NCBI GenBank assembly: GCA_020205615.1
Contig: JAINUW010000633.1
Span: 496,001-560,000 of the forward strand
Direction of reading: 5' to 3'
Length of the DNA stretch: 64,000 bases
DNA from: Panax quinquefolius
Lineage: Eukaryota; Streptophyta; Magnoliopsida; Apiales; Araliaceae
In this document: piece after piece, positions 45,477-55,765 of the stretch
Layout of the letters: each line of letters opens with the position of its first letter
Position numbering within the stretch: position 1 is the first letter of the stretch
Notes under the pieces: model-generated
What the model was told of the DNA's origin: nothing
Seen by the model: the letters and a program-made list of their open reading frames with translations, nothing else
The model's database searches: none
Position numbers and translations under genes: made by a program

Positions 45477-46155
45477 CCTTCTACTCCCTTCTCCGGTCTT
45501 CTTCTTGTTGGGACACCTGTTGAATCCGTGACCCGTTCTTCCACATGAAAAACACTTCCTCATATTTGGTTTAGGACAATGTTAGAAAACATGTCCTTCC
45601 TACTTACAATTGAAGCACACATTCTTCCACATCATGCAATCTCCCAAGTGAGTCTTTCCACACTTGCTACAGACCTTCTTTTTCTTCAGGTTTGAATTTT
45701 TAGAGCTATCACTGTCGTGATCCATCTTTTTCTTATTTTTGCACTTCTGCTTGACTATTCCCTCCGACAATTCACCACCTTCTGTCTTCATTCTGTCCAC
45801 CTGTGCCTTCAACTCATTCCTTTCTTCAGTCATCTCGCGTAATGCTCCCTCTGTTTTCCACAACTCCTCCAAGAGTAATACTTTACTCCGGAGTTATTGT
45901 ACTTCTGCAGATACTTAATCTTGGTCTCCAACTTTAGTCTTATTCTCTTTCTCCGTCTTAACTTCTTCGGACTCCGCCTCTTAATCACCACTTATATACA
46001 TCTCGAAATAATCATCATTATCACTCCTCAGATTCACCATAGGTTTATCTTTTCCCACCTTCTCAACTAATTCACTTTGCGCTGACACCTCGGCTACTGG
46101 CATTGGTGCAACAGCCGCTGGCATCTCCATACTCATTTCATCTTCTCCCGACATC
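45477..46155 (-). pseudogene. DCH upstream ORF: coiled coil plus second zinc-knuckle array
   Basis: From the ATG of 46155 (MSGEDEMSMEMPAAVAP) the minus frame runs about 225 codons with five in-frame stops and no frameshift, between primer site and gag. An acidic N-terminus is followed by a Leu/Glu-rich heptad-like segment (45750-45880: LEELWKTEGALREMTEERNEL) and a Lys-rich stretch. The zinc array follows: CSKCGKTHLGDC, CFNC-x4-H-x4-C with two stops inside, and CFSCGRTGHGFNRC. The array parallels the one at the end of DCH gag (GKNHPGLC, CYNC..., CYAC...) in order and spacing, so it looks like a duplicated nucleocapsid module. It lacks a capsid domain. Function unknown; possibly RNA binding. 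Confidence 0.72.
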
Positions 46156-46371
46156 CTATAGTCAGTTACACAACTTGATTAGTATTTTAATAGTATAAAC
46201 TTCTCACACTTTGTGTCCACATACCTCACTATCGATACACTTTATCAATCCCTCACTTAGTACTCTAAATGAGTATTCTATTTCGATTATGGTTATAATC
46301 CTAGGGTTCCCCCCTCTTAAGGTTCATAACCTATAGCTATGCTACCAAATTGTGACACCTGGGTCACTACA
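46156..46371 (-). other. DCH leader
   Basis: About 200 bp of noncoding sequence between primer site and the upstream ORF. No motif recognised. Confidence 0.5.
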
Positions 46372-46383
46372 GCTTTTATACCA
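46372..46383 (-). promoter_or_regulatory. DCH primer binding site (initiator tRNA-Met type, degraded)
   Basis: The minus strand reads TGGTATAAAAGC, two mismatches from TGGTATCAGAGC, three bases inside the LTR end at 46387. Confidence 0.75.
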
Positions 46384-46868
46384 ACATGTGATGCCCCCAA
46401 ATACGGGTTACCTGACTCCCGAGTTTGGTGCTCACGATCCACAATATAAATAACATCTAGCTACCCATTTAATTATGAATAGACATATAAACCACATAAA
46501 CTGATATAATTAATACATTTGTCCCAGGTTATTTAACTTTATATTACAAACATACCCTTTTAAATATACAAAAAGGGTTTACAAATACAACATTATAATA
46601 ATGTTAAGCATAGATATTACTGCGTAACACCTTTGTCTTTGGTCTTCACAGCTCCTCTGGCTTCTTCGTCCCTAGCTAAAATGTTTTATTTAGCAAGGGT
46701 GAGCAACAAATTTGCCCCGCAAGTTAAGATATACAATAAATGTAACAGAATCAACACAACAAACTATCTAATTTGATAGAATAACTACAAAGTTCGGGGA
46801 ACTTTGAAATAGCTGAACAATTTGTTCTTCTCTAACTAATCTTCTCACAACCTATGCAACAAATTAAC

Positions 46869-47745
46869 GAAAGTATACAATGCTTTCAAAGTTTCAACGA
46901 TATTCTAATGAATAATCAAGAATCAATTCTACACAATAGCAAAGTGGAATGTTTTCAAGATTTATGCTGAGTGATCACACAAGATCTTGAACTTATCTTC
47001 TCTAGTAGATATCAAAGATTTACTTTGATATATACTCAGGTGTATAATATAACCATAAAGATTAAATCATACCCCTCTGCAAGTACTTAGAGTCGGCTAA
47101 CTCCTTGTACCCTGTATTATGCATAATACTTAAACATAACGCGCAGTAGTCGAATTTACGACCAATAAAATGTTCCCTTTATATAAAAGGTTGTTCTTCT
47201 CAATCTCAGAATCAAGATTTTGATTTAACAAAGAAATACTGTGATTTCAAATTCTAATTACTCCTTGGTCTAGCCAAAATAATTGGCATCGATTTGTCAA
47301 TAATAATTGATTTCTCTTTTCGAATCTATGAAATTCTAACAAATGTTCGTCTAGCCAGAATAATTAGCTAAGACATTTCTCAACATAATTTGACAATAAA
47401 TAGGAATTATTTGTACTGTCAATACTAGCTTCTACGGATATGAATATCCAACAACAATTATTCTACAAACATATATTTTACGAACCAGTAATTCAATTTG
47501 AATTATTAAACATGCACTAACTAAGAATATTCAATAATAAATCCCTGGACGTGGTATAATTAGTAATAATTAACCACCATAATAATTGAATGAATATAAC
47601 TCAAGGTTGAGTTAGGGAACTTGCCTTTCGCGTTGATTACTGCTACACAATATACATATCTGCGTTCACAAGACCTATATTCACAATATTGGTCTTACAA
47701 TTAGCACAATATGTCACAACACATAATACTGTTATACATAGTCAA
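46869..47745. other. Segment present only in DCH 5' LTR
   Basis: About 0.88 kb with no counterpart in the 3' LTR, where the flanks meet near 40630. It is AT-rich, noncoding, with no terminal repeats or target duplication seen. A deletion from the 3' LTR is as likely as an insertion. Confidence 0.65.
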
Positions 47746-49092
47746 TTTTTCTTCTAAGCACATTAGCACATAGTCACATTAGTGTTTATAACATGTATAA
47801 ACACTTCTCAACTCTAACTAGTTCAGTCTGGTTGGACCTCAGTCTATTCTCGGTGTACTGGTCACCCTATCCGACATTTAACATTTGTATTGTCAATTAA
47901 ACTTAGCCTCTAAGCTTCAATATTATTTTAGATAAGTCAAATATCATTTATAATATTTTTCAGACGCTTTTAATAATTTTCTAGCAATTATTATATTTTA
48001 TAATAATTTTTCAGACACTGAAATCATTTTTGAATGATTTAAATATCAAATAAATCCATCATCATTAATATTTAATAATATTAAAATATTAATAACATAC
48101 TTGTCAAAATATTAAAGTTATTTATAATAAACTAAAATATTTTTAAATCACTAATATTCTACTTAAATGATTTTTAAAGTAATTAAAATCATTTATAAAT
48201 CATCACCATTAATACTTAAATATTAATGAAATTATCATCAAAATATTAAAATTCATTAATTATAACTTAAAATATTTTTATATCACTTTTCTCATTTTTA
48301 AATGATTTTAAAATCAATAAAACCATTTTATCATTATTTATTTAATTTAATAATTAAATAAATATAATATCATTAATAATAAGTTATTAATAAGAATTCT
48401 CCAAAAATATTGAAAATTATATTTTATAATTCAAAATATTTTCTAACACTTTATTCTTATTCAAAATGATTTTTAATACAATAAAACCATTTTTAAATCA
48501 TTTATTTAATTTAATAATTAATTAAATAAATCTATCATCATTAATGAAAATTCTCCAAAATATTAAAAGGTAAATTTTAAAACTCAAAATATTTTTAAAT
48601 ACTTTATTCTTATTTAAAATGATTTTAATATATTAAAATCATTTTTCTCTAATTTATTTAATACAATAATTAAATAAATTAAATATCATTAATATCCAAA
48701 TAAATATAAATATTAATGAAAAATATCCAAAATACTAAAAAATTATTTTTCATAATTTAAAATAATTATTAGAACCTTTTTTGGTAATTTTTATAATTTA
48801 TTTTCTATTTTTAATTATTTTCTGGAAATTAGGAAAATAAAATTAACTAAACCGTCGATATAGGCCTTTAGCGACACTTGTCTGTCGCCTTTCGTGTTCT
48901 TGGCTCAAGAACATTGACAATCTCAGTGTTCATGGGGCATTTTGACCGGTCTTTAATCTCAGCTCTGACATGTTCAGGGTTTGCTTAAACGTTGATCTTG
49001 TAGTAAGTATGCACCACTACAACAATCAACCACTATACAAGTCATACATCAACACAATATAAAGATCTGAGCTCTCAAACATACTGTCAGAC

Positions 49093-49536
49093 GGTTTCTG
49101 GGTTTTCCAGAAACCCAGGCAGTTCGTGGTGCCTTATTGTGGCTCGATTATTTTGGCGTTCTGGTAATCAAATGATCAATATTATGGTTCAAGCATGTAG
49201 AATACATGACAAAGAACACTTATGCATCAACATAACAGTCCAACTACATCATAGTTGTAAGATTCAACCCCGTCAAACCCTGTCAGAGGGCTTTCTCATA
49301 CAATTTCTGGAAATTCCAGAAATGTTCGTCGTGATCGAGTGGGTCAGTTTGACCATTCATTACGTTCAATCTACTGATGTTTTAAAGGCTGTAAAGACAT
49401 GAATCTACAGTCAACACAACACACTACAATTTGGTTACAAACACATCATCATAACAACTAACGTCTGACAGATAGAGGCCTTAGAATATCTTGTCAAACG
49501 CTGCTTTAACACTTTCTGGGTTACCCAGAAAGTGTT
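49093..49536 (-). repeat. Palindrome cluster in DCH 5' LTR
   Basis: 49093-49115 (GGTTTCTGG / CCAGAAACC, alternative fold CTGGGTTT / AAACCCAG to 49118), 49303-49323 (10-1-10), 49462-49500 (one arm mutated), and 49508-49536, a perfect 14-1-14 palindrome starting AACACTTTCTGGGT. Confidence 0.85.
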
Positions 49537-49621
49537 GTTCATGCTCTATTAACTCTATTTGACAATCAATAAAATGAAATTTGGACATGTAATAGTTGTT
49601 ATTTCACTTCCAGATTATAGT

Positions 49622-49626
49622 CCTTA
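49622..49626. repeat. CHR-4 target-site duplication, left
   Basis: CCTTA, identical to 52824-52828. DCH sequence continues as TGTCATAC after the right copy. Confidence 0.92.
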
Positions 49627-50793
49627 TGTGAGACCCCAAATTTTATGAATAAAGTTTTAATTTCTCGAAATATTTTTTTGAATTTTATGGTGTGGAATTG
49701 ATATAATGTTATAGTTGTGGGTAATATTTATAAATTTTGCAAAGTAAGCAAGTTGTTATAAAATATTCGATTGGTCGGAGAATATTCTTTTTGTCGAGGA
49801 ATATCCGTACGATGGCACAATCATTGGTGGACCCTACAACGGAAGTATTGTCGTAGTTAGAAAACGACAGAATTATTTTCTTATAAAAATAACGGCGGAA
49901 GTGTTACCGTTAAAACTGTTGAACTTCCTGGTAGTAAAAGTATAGTAATACGCGTGGTTGCATAGTAGCACACGGTATTGGTTATTGATGCATACGTGAG
50001 AAGTCACTCAGTTATACTCAATTATTGCTACAATAATTGATGCATCATATCTCTCATATTATTGATTCGATTATTATCACAGTATCATCTGTATAATATG
50101 ATATATTATTAAATCAATAACTGAGACGGCAAAGTTATTTATATTATTATTTGTAATATTGACAATGTCTAGAAGTTTTGTCAAGGAGAGGTTTGGTCAC
50201 CTAATTGCGCGTCAATAAGGAGTAATCCTTATCGGAAAGCCTCCTCTTTCCTGGGATTGACCTGGTTGTTAAATATTATGAGTTATAATATTAATGATGA
50301 ATAAGATTTTGTTGATTAAAGATGAAATTGATAGTTCCATTGTGTTGGAATTATTAGTGTTAGTGGAAATCGACATTTATTTCGATATTAATTGATGTCT
50401 GGAAGTCATACTGACCAGTCGGGTAATTAATCGGATAAATGAGCAATTAATTGCTATTAATTCACATGATTATAACTATTTGTTCACATGTGTGTACTAT
50501 TGATTTAAATTCATTTACTATTAGGGGAGTTAGTGCAAGATTGATAATACTTGCATGACGAAGTTATAGATGGAGGTATAGATGGAGGTACTATACTGTT
50601 ATTCGTATTTTCACATGATTATAACTATTGAATCACATGATTGAACTATTGATTCACATTTTTTACTATTAGGGGTGGTGGTGCAAGTTTGATAATACTT
50701 GCAGGACTAAATTAAAAATGAAAGAAAAGTTGGAGGTATTGTACTGTAATTTTTTGAGCCCTAAAATGTGCAATTATCGAAACTATATTTTTC

Positions 50794-50803
50794 TATAAAT
50801 AAG
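50794..50803 (+). promoter_or_regulatory. TATA box of CHR-4 LTR
   Basis: TATAAATAAG, in the CHR promoter context. Confidence 0.65.
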
Positions 50804-50954
50804 CTCATTCTTCCTTCATTTCTCACCAATTCACTAAAGCTATTGAGCAATTATTATAGAGAGAACGAAGAGAAGTCTGCTACCTCTCAATTCCAAAGAT
50901 ATCGACTTTTATTCTAAGGTAAGGGTATTATTTCTTTCATTTTCATGAAGAGAG

Positions 50955-51530
50955 CTATTGTTATTCAATTCCTTATTATTATGTTGGAATAACTTTGTCA
51001 TGCTAAGTACAAAGATACATGGTGAAATTCTTCGTTATTCCATTCTTTATTATTCGTTGGAATATCACATGCGTGCGTATTACATGCATTTGACACGAGT
51101 GCCACTATTTATTATTCTGTTGGAATAACTCGTCTACGCTAAGCACCGCATACATGGTGAAATTCTTACGTTATTCCATTCTTTATTATTCATTCGCTGA
51201 ATATCCCATCATGCGTATATTACGCATTGATTCGGTTCCATTATTTATTATTCTATTGGAATAACTTTGTCTTTCTGCGGCTCTATCGCATGCCTCGTGA
51301 ATTTCGGGCTTTGTTATTCCATTCTTTATTATTACATTTGGAATATCCTATCTGCAAGTATTGATTCGTATGACCGGTTCCATTCTTTATTATTCTCATT
51401 GAGAATAACTCGTCATGCAGCGATTCTATCGCACGATATAGTGTATTCTTCTGTTATTCCATTCTTTATTATTATTCTGTTGGAATAACCTGTCTATGTG
51501 GATTACCACATGCATGGTGAATGATCCTTT
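50955..51530 (+). repeat. Leader hairpin tandem array in CHR-4
   Basis: About seven units. Many spacers read TTATTCGTTGG or TTATTACATTTGG where CHR-5 has TTATTCTGTTGG; the arms TTATTCCA / TGGAATAA are mostly kept. Confidence 0.78.
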
Positions 51531-51679
51531 GTATTCATTCCTTATTAAATTTTGGAAATGATCTGTCTACGTGGATTATCGCATGGCGGGTGAAAATTCA
51601 TTTCCAATTTCGTATATTCTATTATACTTGTATGAGATATCATTTCTTTTGTACTCGTCATGGAATATCATTTTCTTTG

Positions 51680-51840
51680 GTATTTTTTTAACGAGTTACT
51701 ATTCATGAGTTACTATTCACCTAGTTCCTATTCACTCTAGTATCATTCACTTGGGTATTAGGGACACTTTTAGTGTCGGAGTACTATTCACGGGGTACTA
51801 TTCCTGAAGTACTATTCACGGGGTACTATTCACCCGAAAA
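51680..51840 (+). repeat. CHR-4-specific 15-17-bp tandem repeat
   Basis: About eight degenerate units of GTACTATTCACGGG (variants GTTACTATTCATGA, GTTCCTATTCACTC). It lies between the hairpin array and the conserved U5-type sequence. Not seen in other CHR LTRs here. Confidence 0.8.
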
Positions 51841-52823
51841 ATATATTTCTTTTCTGTCCAAATTATTTTGGTACATGAATATTATTCTTGAATTTTACTC
51901 TACAAAGCAGTATCATGTTGACAATTTGGACGTTATTGATTTCTGGATAAATTAAATTATAAATCTTTAAAATTTATCCTTAAACTTCTTTTATTGAATT
52001 ATTATGTCATTGTCATCATCCTCATGCTTATATTGTGATTAAAGTCATCTTTGGCTTACGTGCATAGATGGACTTGGTATGATTATAATCGAGAGATTAT
52101 TTGGTATAATCATTTAATCGTAATGTGACGTAATGATGTGGTAAAAGTCCTCATTGGCTTTATAGTTCATTGATGGACAAATTGTTGGTATGATTATGAC
52201 CAAGGATTATTCTTAAGATAATCATGACCATTGATGATTACATGAATATCCTTGGTCGTAGTGCGTGGATGATTCGATTTTATTTATTAAGCTTAGTCTC
52301 AACGATAAAGTTGATGAAAAACTTTTTAAATCATAGAAGATAGTAGATTTTATGCTCTACTTGACTCTTCTAATGGGTTGCTTATTTCCGCTGCAGTTGT
52401 TGATCTAAAACTTTTTGTCTATTGTATTCTATCAGTTGTTATACTGTTGAAGTCTAAGGATAATTTTTTCTGCATTATCTTAGTCATAATATTTCTTACT
52501 GGGCTAGTTGAGCTCACCCTTTAGCTTTCATTGTTCTCTTCAGGAAATGAGAATATAGCTGGGACTAGTCGGGGAATGGAGTGACGGTCCAGATGATAGC
52601 ATTAGTAGTCCTCACTATTTTGTTAAATAGTGTGACAATAAATGTAATGTGGACTCCATTGAGTGTGGATATTGTCTAGATGACAATATTTGCATTAAAA
52701 CTCACAACATATGTTTTTTCGTATTTTACATGACAGTTGTATAGTTAAGTTTTTATTTGTATTCTGTACCATGTATTTGGCGACTCAGAATAGGTGATGT
52801 ATACCTGTTTTGGGGGCGTCACA

Positions 52824-52828
52824 CCTTA
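52824..52828. repeat. CHR-4 target-site duplication, right
   Basis: CCTTA, identical to 49622-49626. Confidence 0.92.
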
Positions 52829-53202
52829 TGTCATACAACAAATCCAAAACATAAACTAAACCAAAACAATAACAGAGAAAGATTTGTGGTCACTGACATA
52901 TGGTTGTCTAAACACTTTATAGGGTTCTAACAGTTTTTGAAAGTTTGGTCTTTAAGGCCTTTTGATGCTATACATCTATGGTATATCACCATAGATCATC
53001 ATGAAACATATTCTAGCAAAGATCTAAACACATAAACACAAAATTATCTGAAGCATACAAGATAAAAGTAGGGTTAGGGTTTATACCTCTTTGTTTCCAA
53101 TCTTTGATCTAAGCTCTTCTCTACTGATCTTGATGATCTAGGGACTCTTTTATGGACTGATACACAAAAGGTTTTTGTTGGTTTGGTGAGAGAGAGAGTT
53201 GG
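52829..53202 (-). repeat. DCH 5' LTR, segment 2
   Basis: Colinear with the 3' LTR from about 42503 to 42891. It stops at AGAGAGTTGG where CHR-5 begins. The U3 part with the telo-box cluster would lie past CHR-5, outside the window. Confidence 0.88.
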
Positions 53203-54371
53203 TGTGAGACCCTAAATTTTATGAATAAAGATTTAAATTTCTCGAAATAATTTTTTTAATATTATGGTGTGGATTTGATATAATGTTATAGATGTGGGTA
53301 ATATTTACAAATTTTGCAAATTAAACAAGTGGTTATATTTTATTCGATTGGTCGGGAAATATTCTTTTTGTTGGGAAATATCCGTACGACGGCACAATCC
53401 TTGGCGGACCCCACAACGGAAGTATTTTCGTAGTTAGAAAACGACAAAATTATCCTTTTATAAAAATAACGGCGAAAGTGTTACCGTTAAAATTGTTGAA
53501 CTACCCGGTAGTAAAAATACAGTAATACGCATGGATGCATAGTAGCACGCAGTATTGATTATTGATGTTTACGTAATAAGTCACTCAGTTATACTCAATT
53601 ATTACTACAGTAATTGTTGCATCATATCTCTCATATTATTGATTCGATTATCGTCACAGTATCATCTGCATAATATGATATATTATTAAATCAATAATTG
53701 AGATGACAAAGTTATTCATATTATTAAATTGCAATATTTACAATGTCTAGAACTTCTGTCAAGGAGAGGTTTGGTCATCTAATTGCGCGCCAATAAGGAG
53801 AAATCTTTATCGAAAAACTCCCTCTTTCCTGTGAATGACCTGGTTCTTAACTATTGTGAGTTATAATATTAATGATGAATAAGATTGTGTTGATTAAAGA
53901 TGAAATTGATAGTTCCATTGTGATGGAATTATTAGTGTTAGTGAAAATCGACATTTATTCCGATGATAATTAATGTCTGGGGCTTATATTGATAAATTGG
54001 GTAATTAATCAGATAAATAAGCAATTAATTGCTACTAATTCACATGTTTATATAACTATTTGTTCAATGTGTGTACTATTGAATCACATTCTTGTACTAT
54101 TAGGGGAGTTGGTGAAAGATTGATAATACTTGCATGACTAAGTTAAAATGGAGGTATAGATGGAGGTAATATACTATAATTCGTATTTTCACATGATTAT
54201 AATTATTGATTGACATGATTGAACTATTGATTCACATTATTTACTATTAGGGGAGGTGGTGCAAGTTTGATAATACTTGCAAGACTAAATTAAAAATAAA
54301 AGAAAAGTTAGAGGTATTGAACTGTAATATTTTTAGCTCCAAAACGTGCAATTATCGAAACTATATTTTCC

Positions 54372-54380
54372 TATGAATAG
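54372..54380 (+). promoter_or_regulatory. TATA-like box of CHR-5 5' LTR
   Basis: TATGAATAG; the 3' LTR keeps TATAAATAG at the same place. Confidence 0.5.
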
Positions 54381-54544
54381 AAGCTCGTTCTTCCTTCATT
54401 TGTCACCAATTCACTAAAGCTTTAGAGCAATTATTATAGAGAGAAATTATAGAGAGAAAGAAGAAGAGAAGTCTGCTACCTATCTACTCCAATATCCAAT
54501 TTCTTTCTAAGGTAAGGGGTATTATTATTTTGTATTCATGAAGA

Positions 54545-55015
54545 GAGCTATTGTTATTCCATTCCTTATTATTATGTTGGAATAACCTGTCTATGTGAAG
54601 TACCGCATATATGGTGAAATTCTTCTGTTATTCAATTCTTTATTATTTTGTTGGAATAACCTGTCTGTACGGTCTATCGCATGCCTGGTGAATTCTGTTG
54701 GTATTCCATTCTTTATTATTCTGTTGGAATATCCTGTCTGTGTGGTTTACGCATGACTTGGTTCCATTCTTTATTATTTTGTTGGAATATCCTATCTGTG
54801 CGGTTTACGCATGACCTGGTTCCATTCTTTATTATTTTGTTGGAATATGTTGTCTATGCAGTTTACGCATGACCTGGTTCCATTCTTTATTATTCTATTG
54901 AGAATAACCAGTCTGTGTGGTCTATCGCATGCATGGTGAATTCTTCTGTTATTCCATTCTTTATTATTTTGTTGGAATAACCTGACTATGTGGATTACCG
55001 CATGCATGGTGAATG
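54545..55015 (+). repeat. Leader hairpin tandem array in CHR-5 5' LTR
   Basis: About seven units. Two types alternate: TTATTCCA...TGGAATAAC, and GGTTCCA...TTGGAATATCC, with a common spacer TTCTTTATTATTYTG. This copy has a regular spacing of about 60-80 bp. Confidence 0.85.
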
Positions 55016-55019
55016 ATCC

Positions 55020-55765
55020 TTTGTATTCATATGAATAGTATTTTCATTCAAAAGGTTTTTCGCCAGGCGATTTTTTAATTTTTCTGACCATCAAAATTCT
55101 GAAAAAATTTGAAATGATAATTTGATAAGTTTTCTAGATTGTGTCCAAAAATGGCGATTTTTGGATGTATAGATTAAGAGTTATGGATTTTATGGGAAAA
55201 GACTATTTTAAAAGAAAACTCTTATAACTCTTTGTGGTTAATTCCAAAATGGGTGAAATTTTTATTGGGAGTACATCTATATAACAAGAGTATACCCTAT
55301 AAATTTCGGAATTTTTGGACAAAAGTACAATTTATGATAAATGTCTAAATATTTGGCAGTTTTGGCCATATGAAAAATAGTAAATGAATTTTAAAAATTC
55401 CGAGAAAAATATATGTTTGGGATTGATTTAGTATTTTTCATGAAAATGAACTAGTTATGAGTTCAAAAAAAAATAAATTAAATATGTTATGTGAAGTGAC
55501 AAAAATTGGAAAATAGGATTTTATGGCTTGGGAATCCTATATAGGGTATATGTAGATTTTTGATGAGAGATTTGATCATTAGTGATGAAATCTTATGAGT
55601 ATAATATTTTTGAATGATTAAATGCATTATTTGATAAAGTGTAAACAATTGAAATAAATTGTTTATAAGTTTATGAAGTGATTAAAATATTATTATAATA
55701 TTAATAATATTAGATGATGAATTTATTAAGTGATTGATAATATTTGGATATATTTAAAGTCTTTA
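55020..55765 (+). repeat. CHR-5-specific LTR module
   Basis: An AT-rich, noncoding block with words such as CTAGATTGTGTCCAAAAATG and TGGGAATCCTATATAGGG. The second copy is at about 62775-63545 in the 3' LTR. It replaces the shorter sequence found here in CHR-1 and CHR-2. Confidence 0.8.

Larger units (their letters stand above)
46387..49626 (-). repeat. DCH 5' LTR, segment 1
   Basis: Begins TGTGATGCCCCC and is colinear with the 3' LTR. It carries an extra AT-rich segment (about 46869-47745), the AT-rich block (about 47930-48840) and the palindrome cluster, here including a perfect 29-nt palindrome (49508-49536). It is interrupted after CCTTA (49622-49626) by CHR-4 and resumes at 52824. Confidence 0.88.
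49627..52823 (+). mobile_element. CHR-4: solo LTR of the chromovirus family
   Basis: 3197 bp, from TGTGAGACCCC to GGGGGCGTCACA, in plus orientation, with perfect TSDs (CCTTA) and no internal region. This is the expected product of LTR-LTR recombination. It contains a TATA word (50794-50803), the hairpin array (about 50955-51530) and a short tandem repeat unique among the copies (51680-51840). Confidence 0.95.
40141..53202 (-). mobile_element. DCH: gag-only chromovirus-derived LTR element with insertions
   Basis: A minus-strand element: 3' LTR (40141-43629), PPT, remnant of the last pol codons, gag, an upstream zinc-knuckle ORF, primer site and 5' LTR (from 46387). The 2.76-kb internal region has no protease, RT, RNase H or integrase, so DCH depends on other elements. 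CHR-4 and CHR-5 are inserted in its 5' LTR; the remainder of that LTR lies past the window. It is itself inserted in TAT gag. Confidence 0.87.

Noticed and set aside
54545..55015. CRISPR-like array (regular repeats and spacers)
   Set aside because: Plant LTR context, spacers are diverged copies of each other, the unit is transcribed leader sequence, and no cas-like genes exist nearby.
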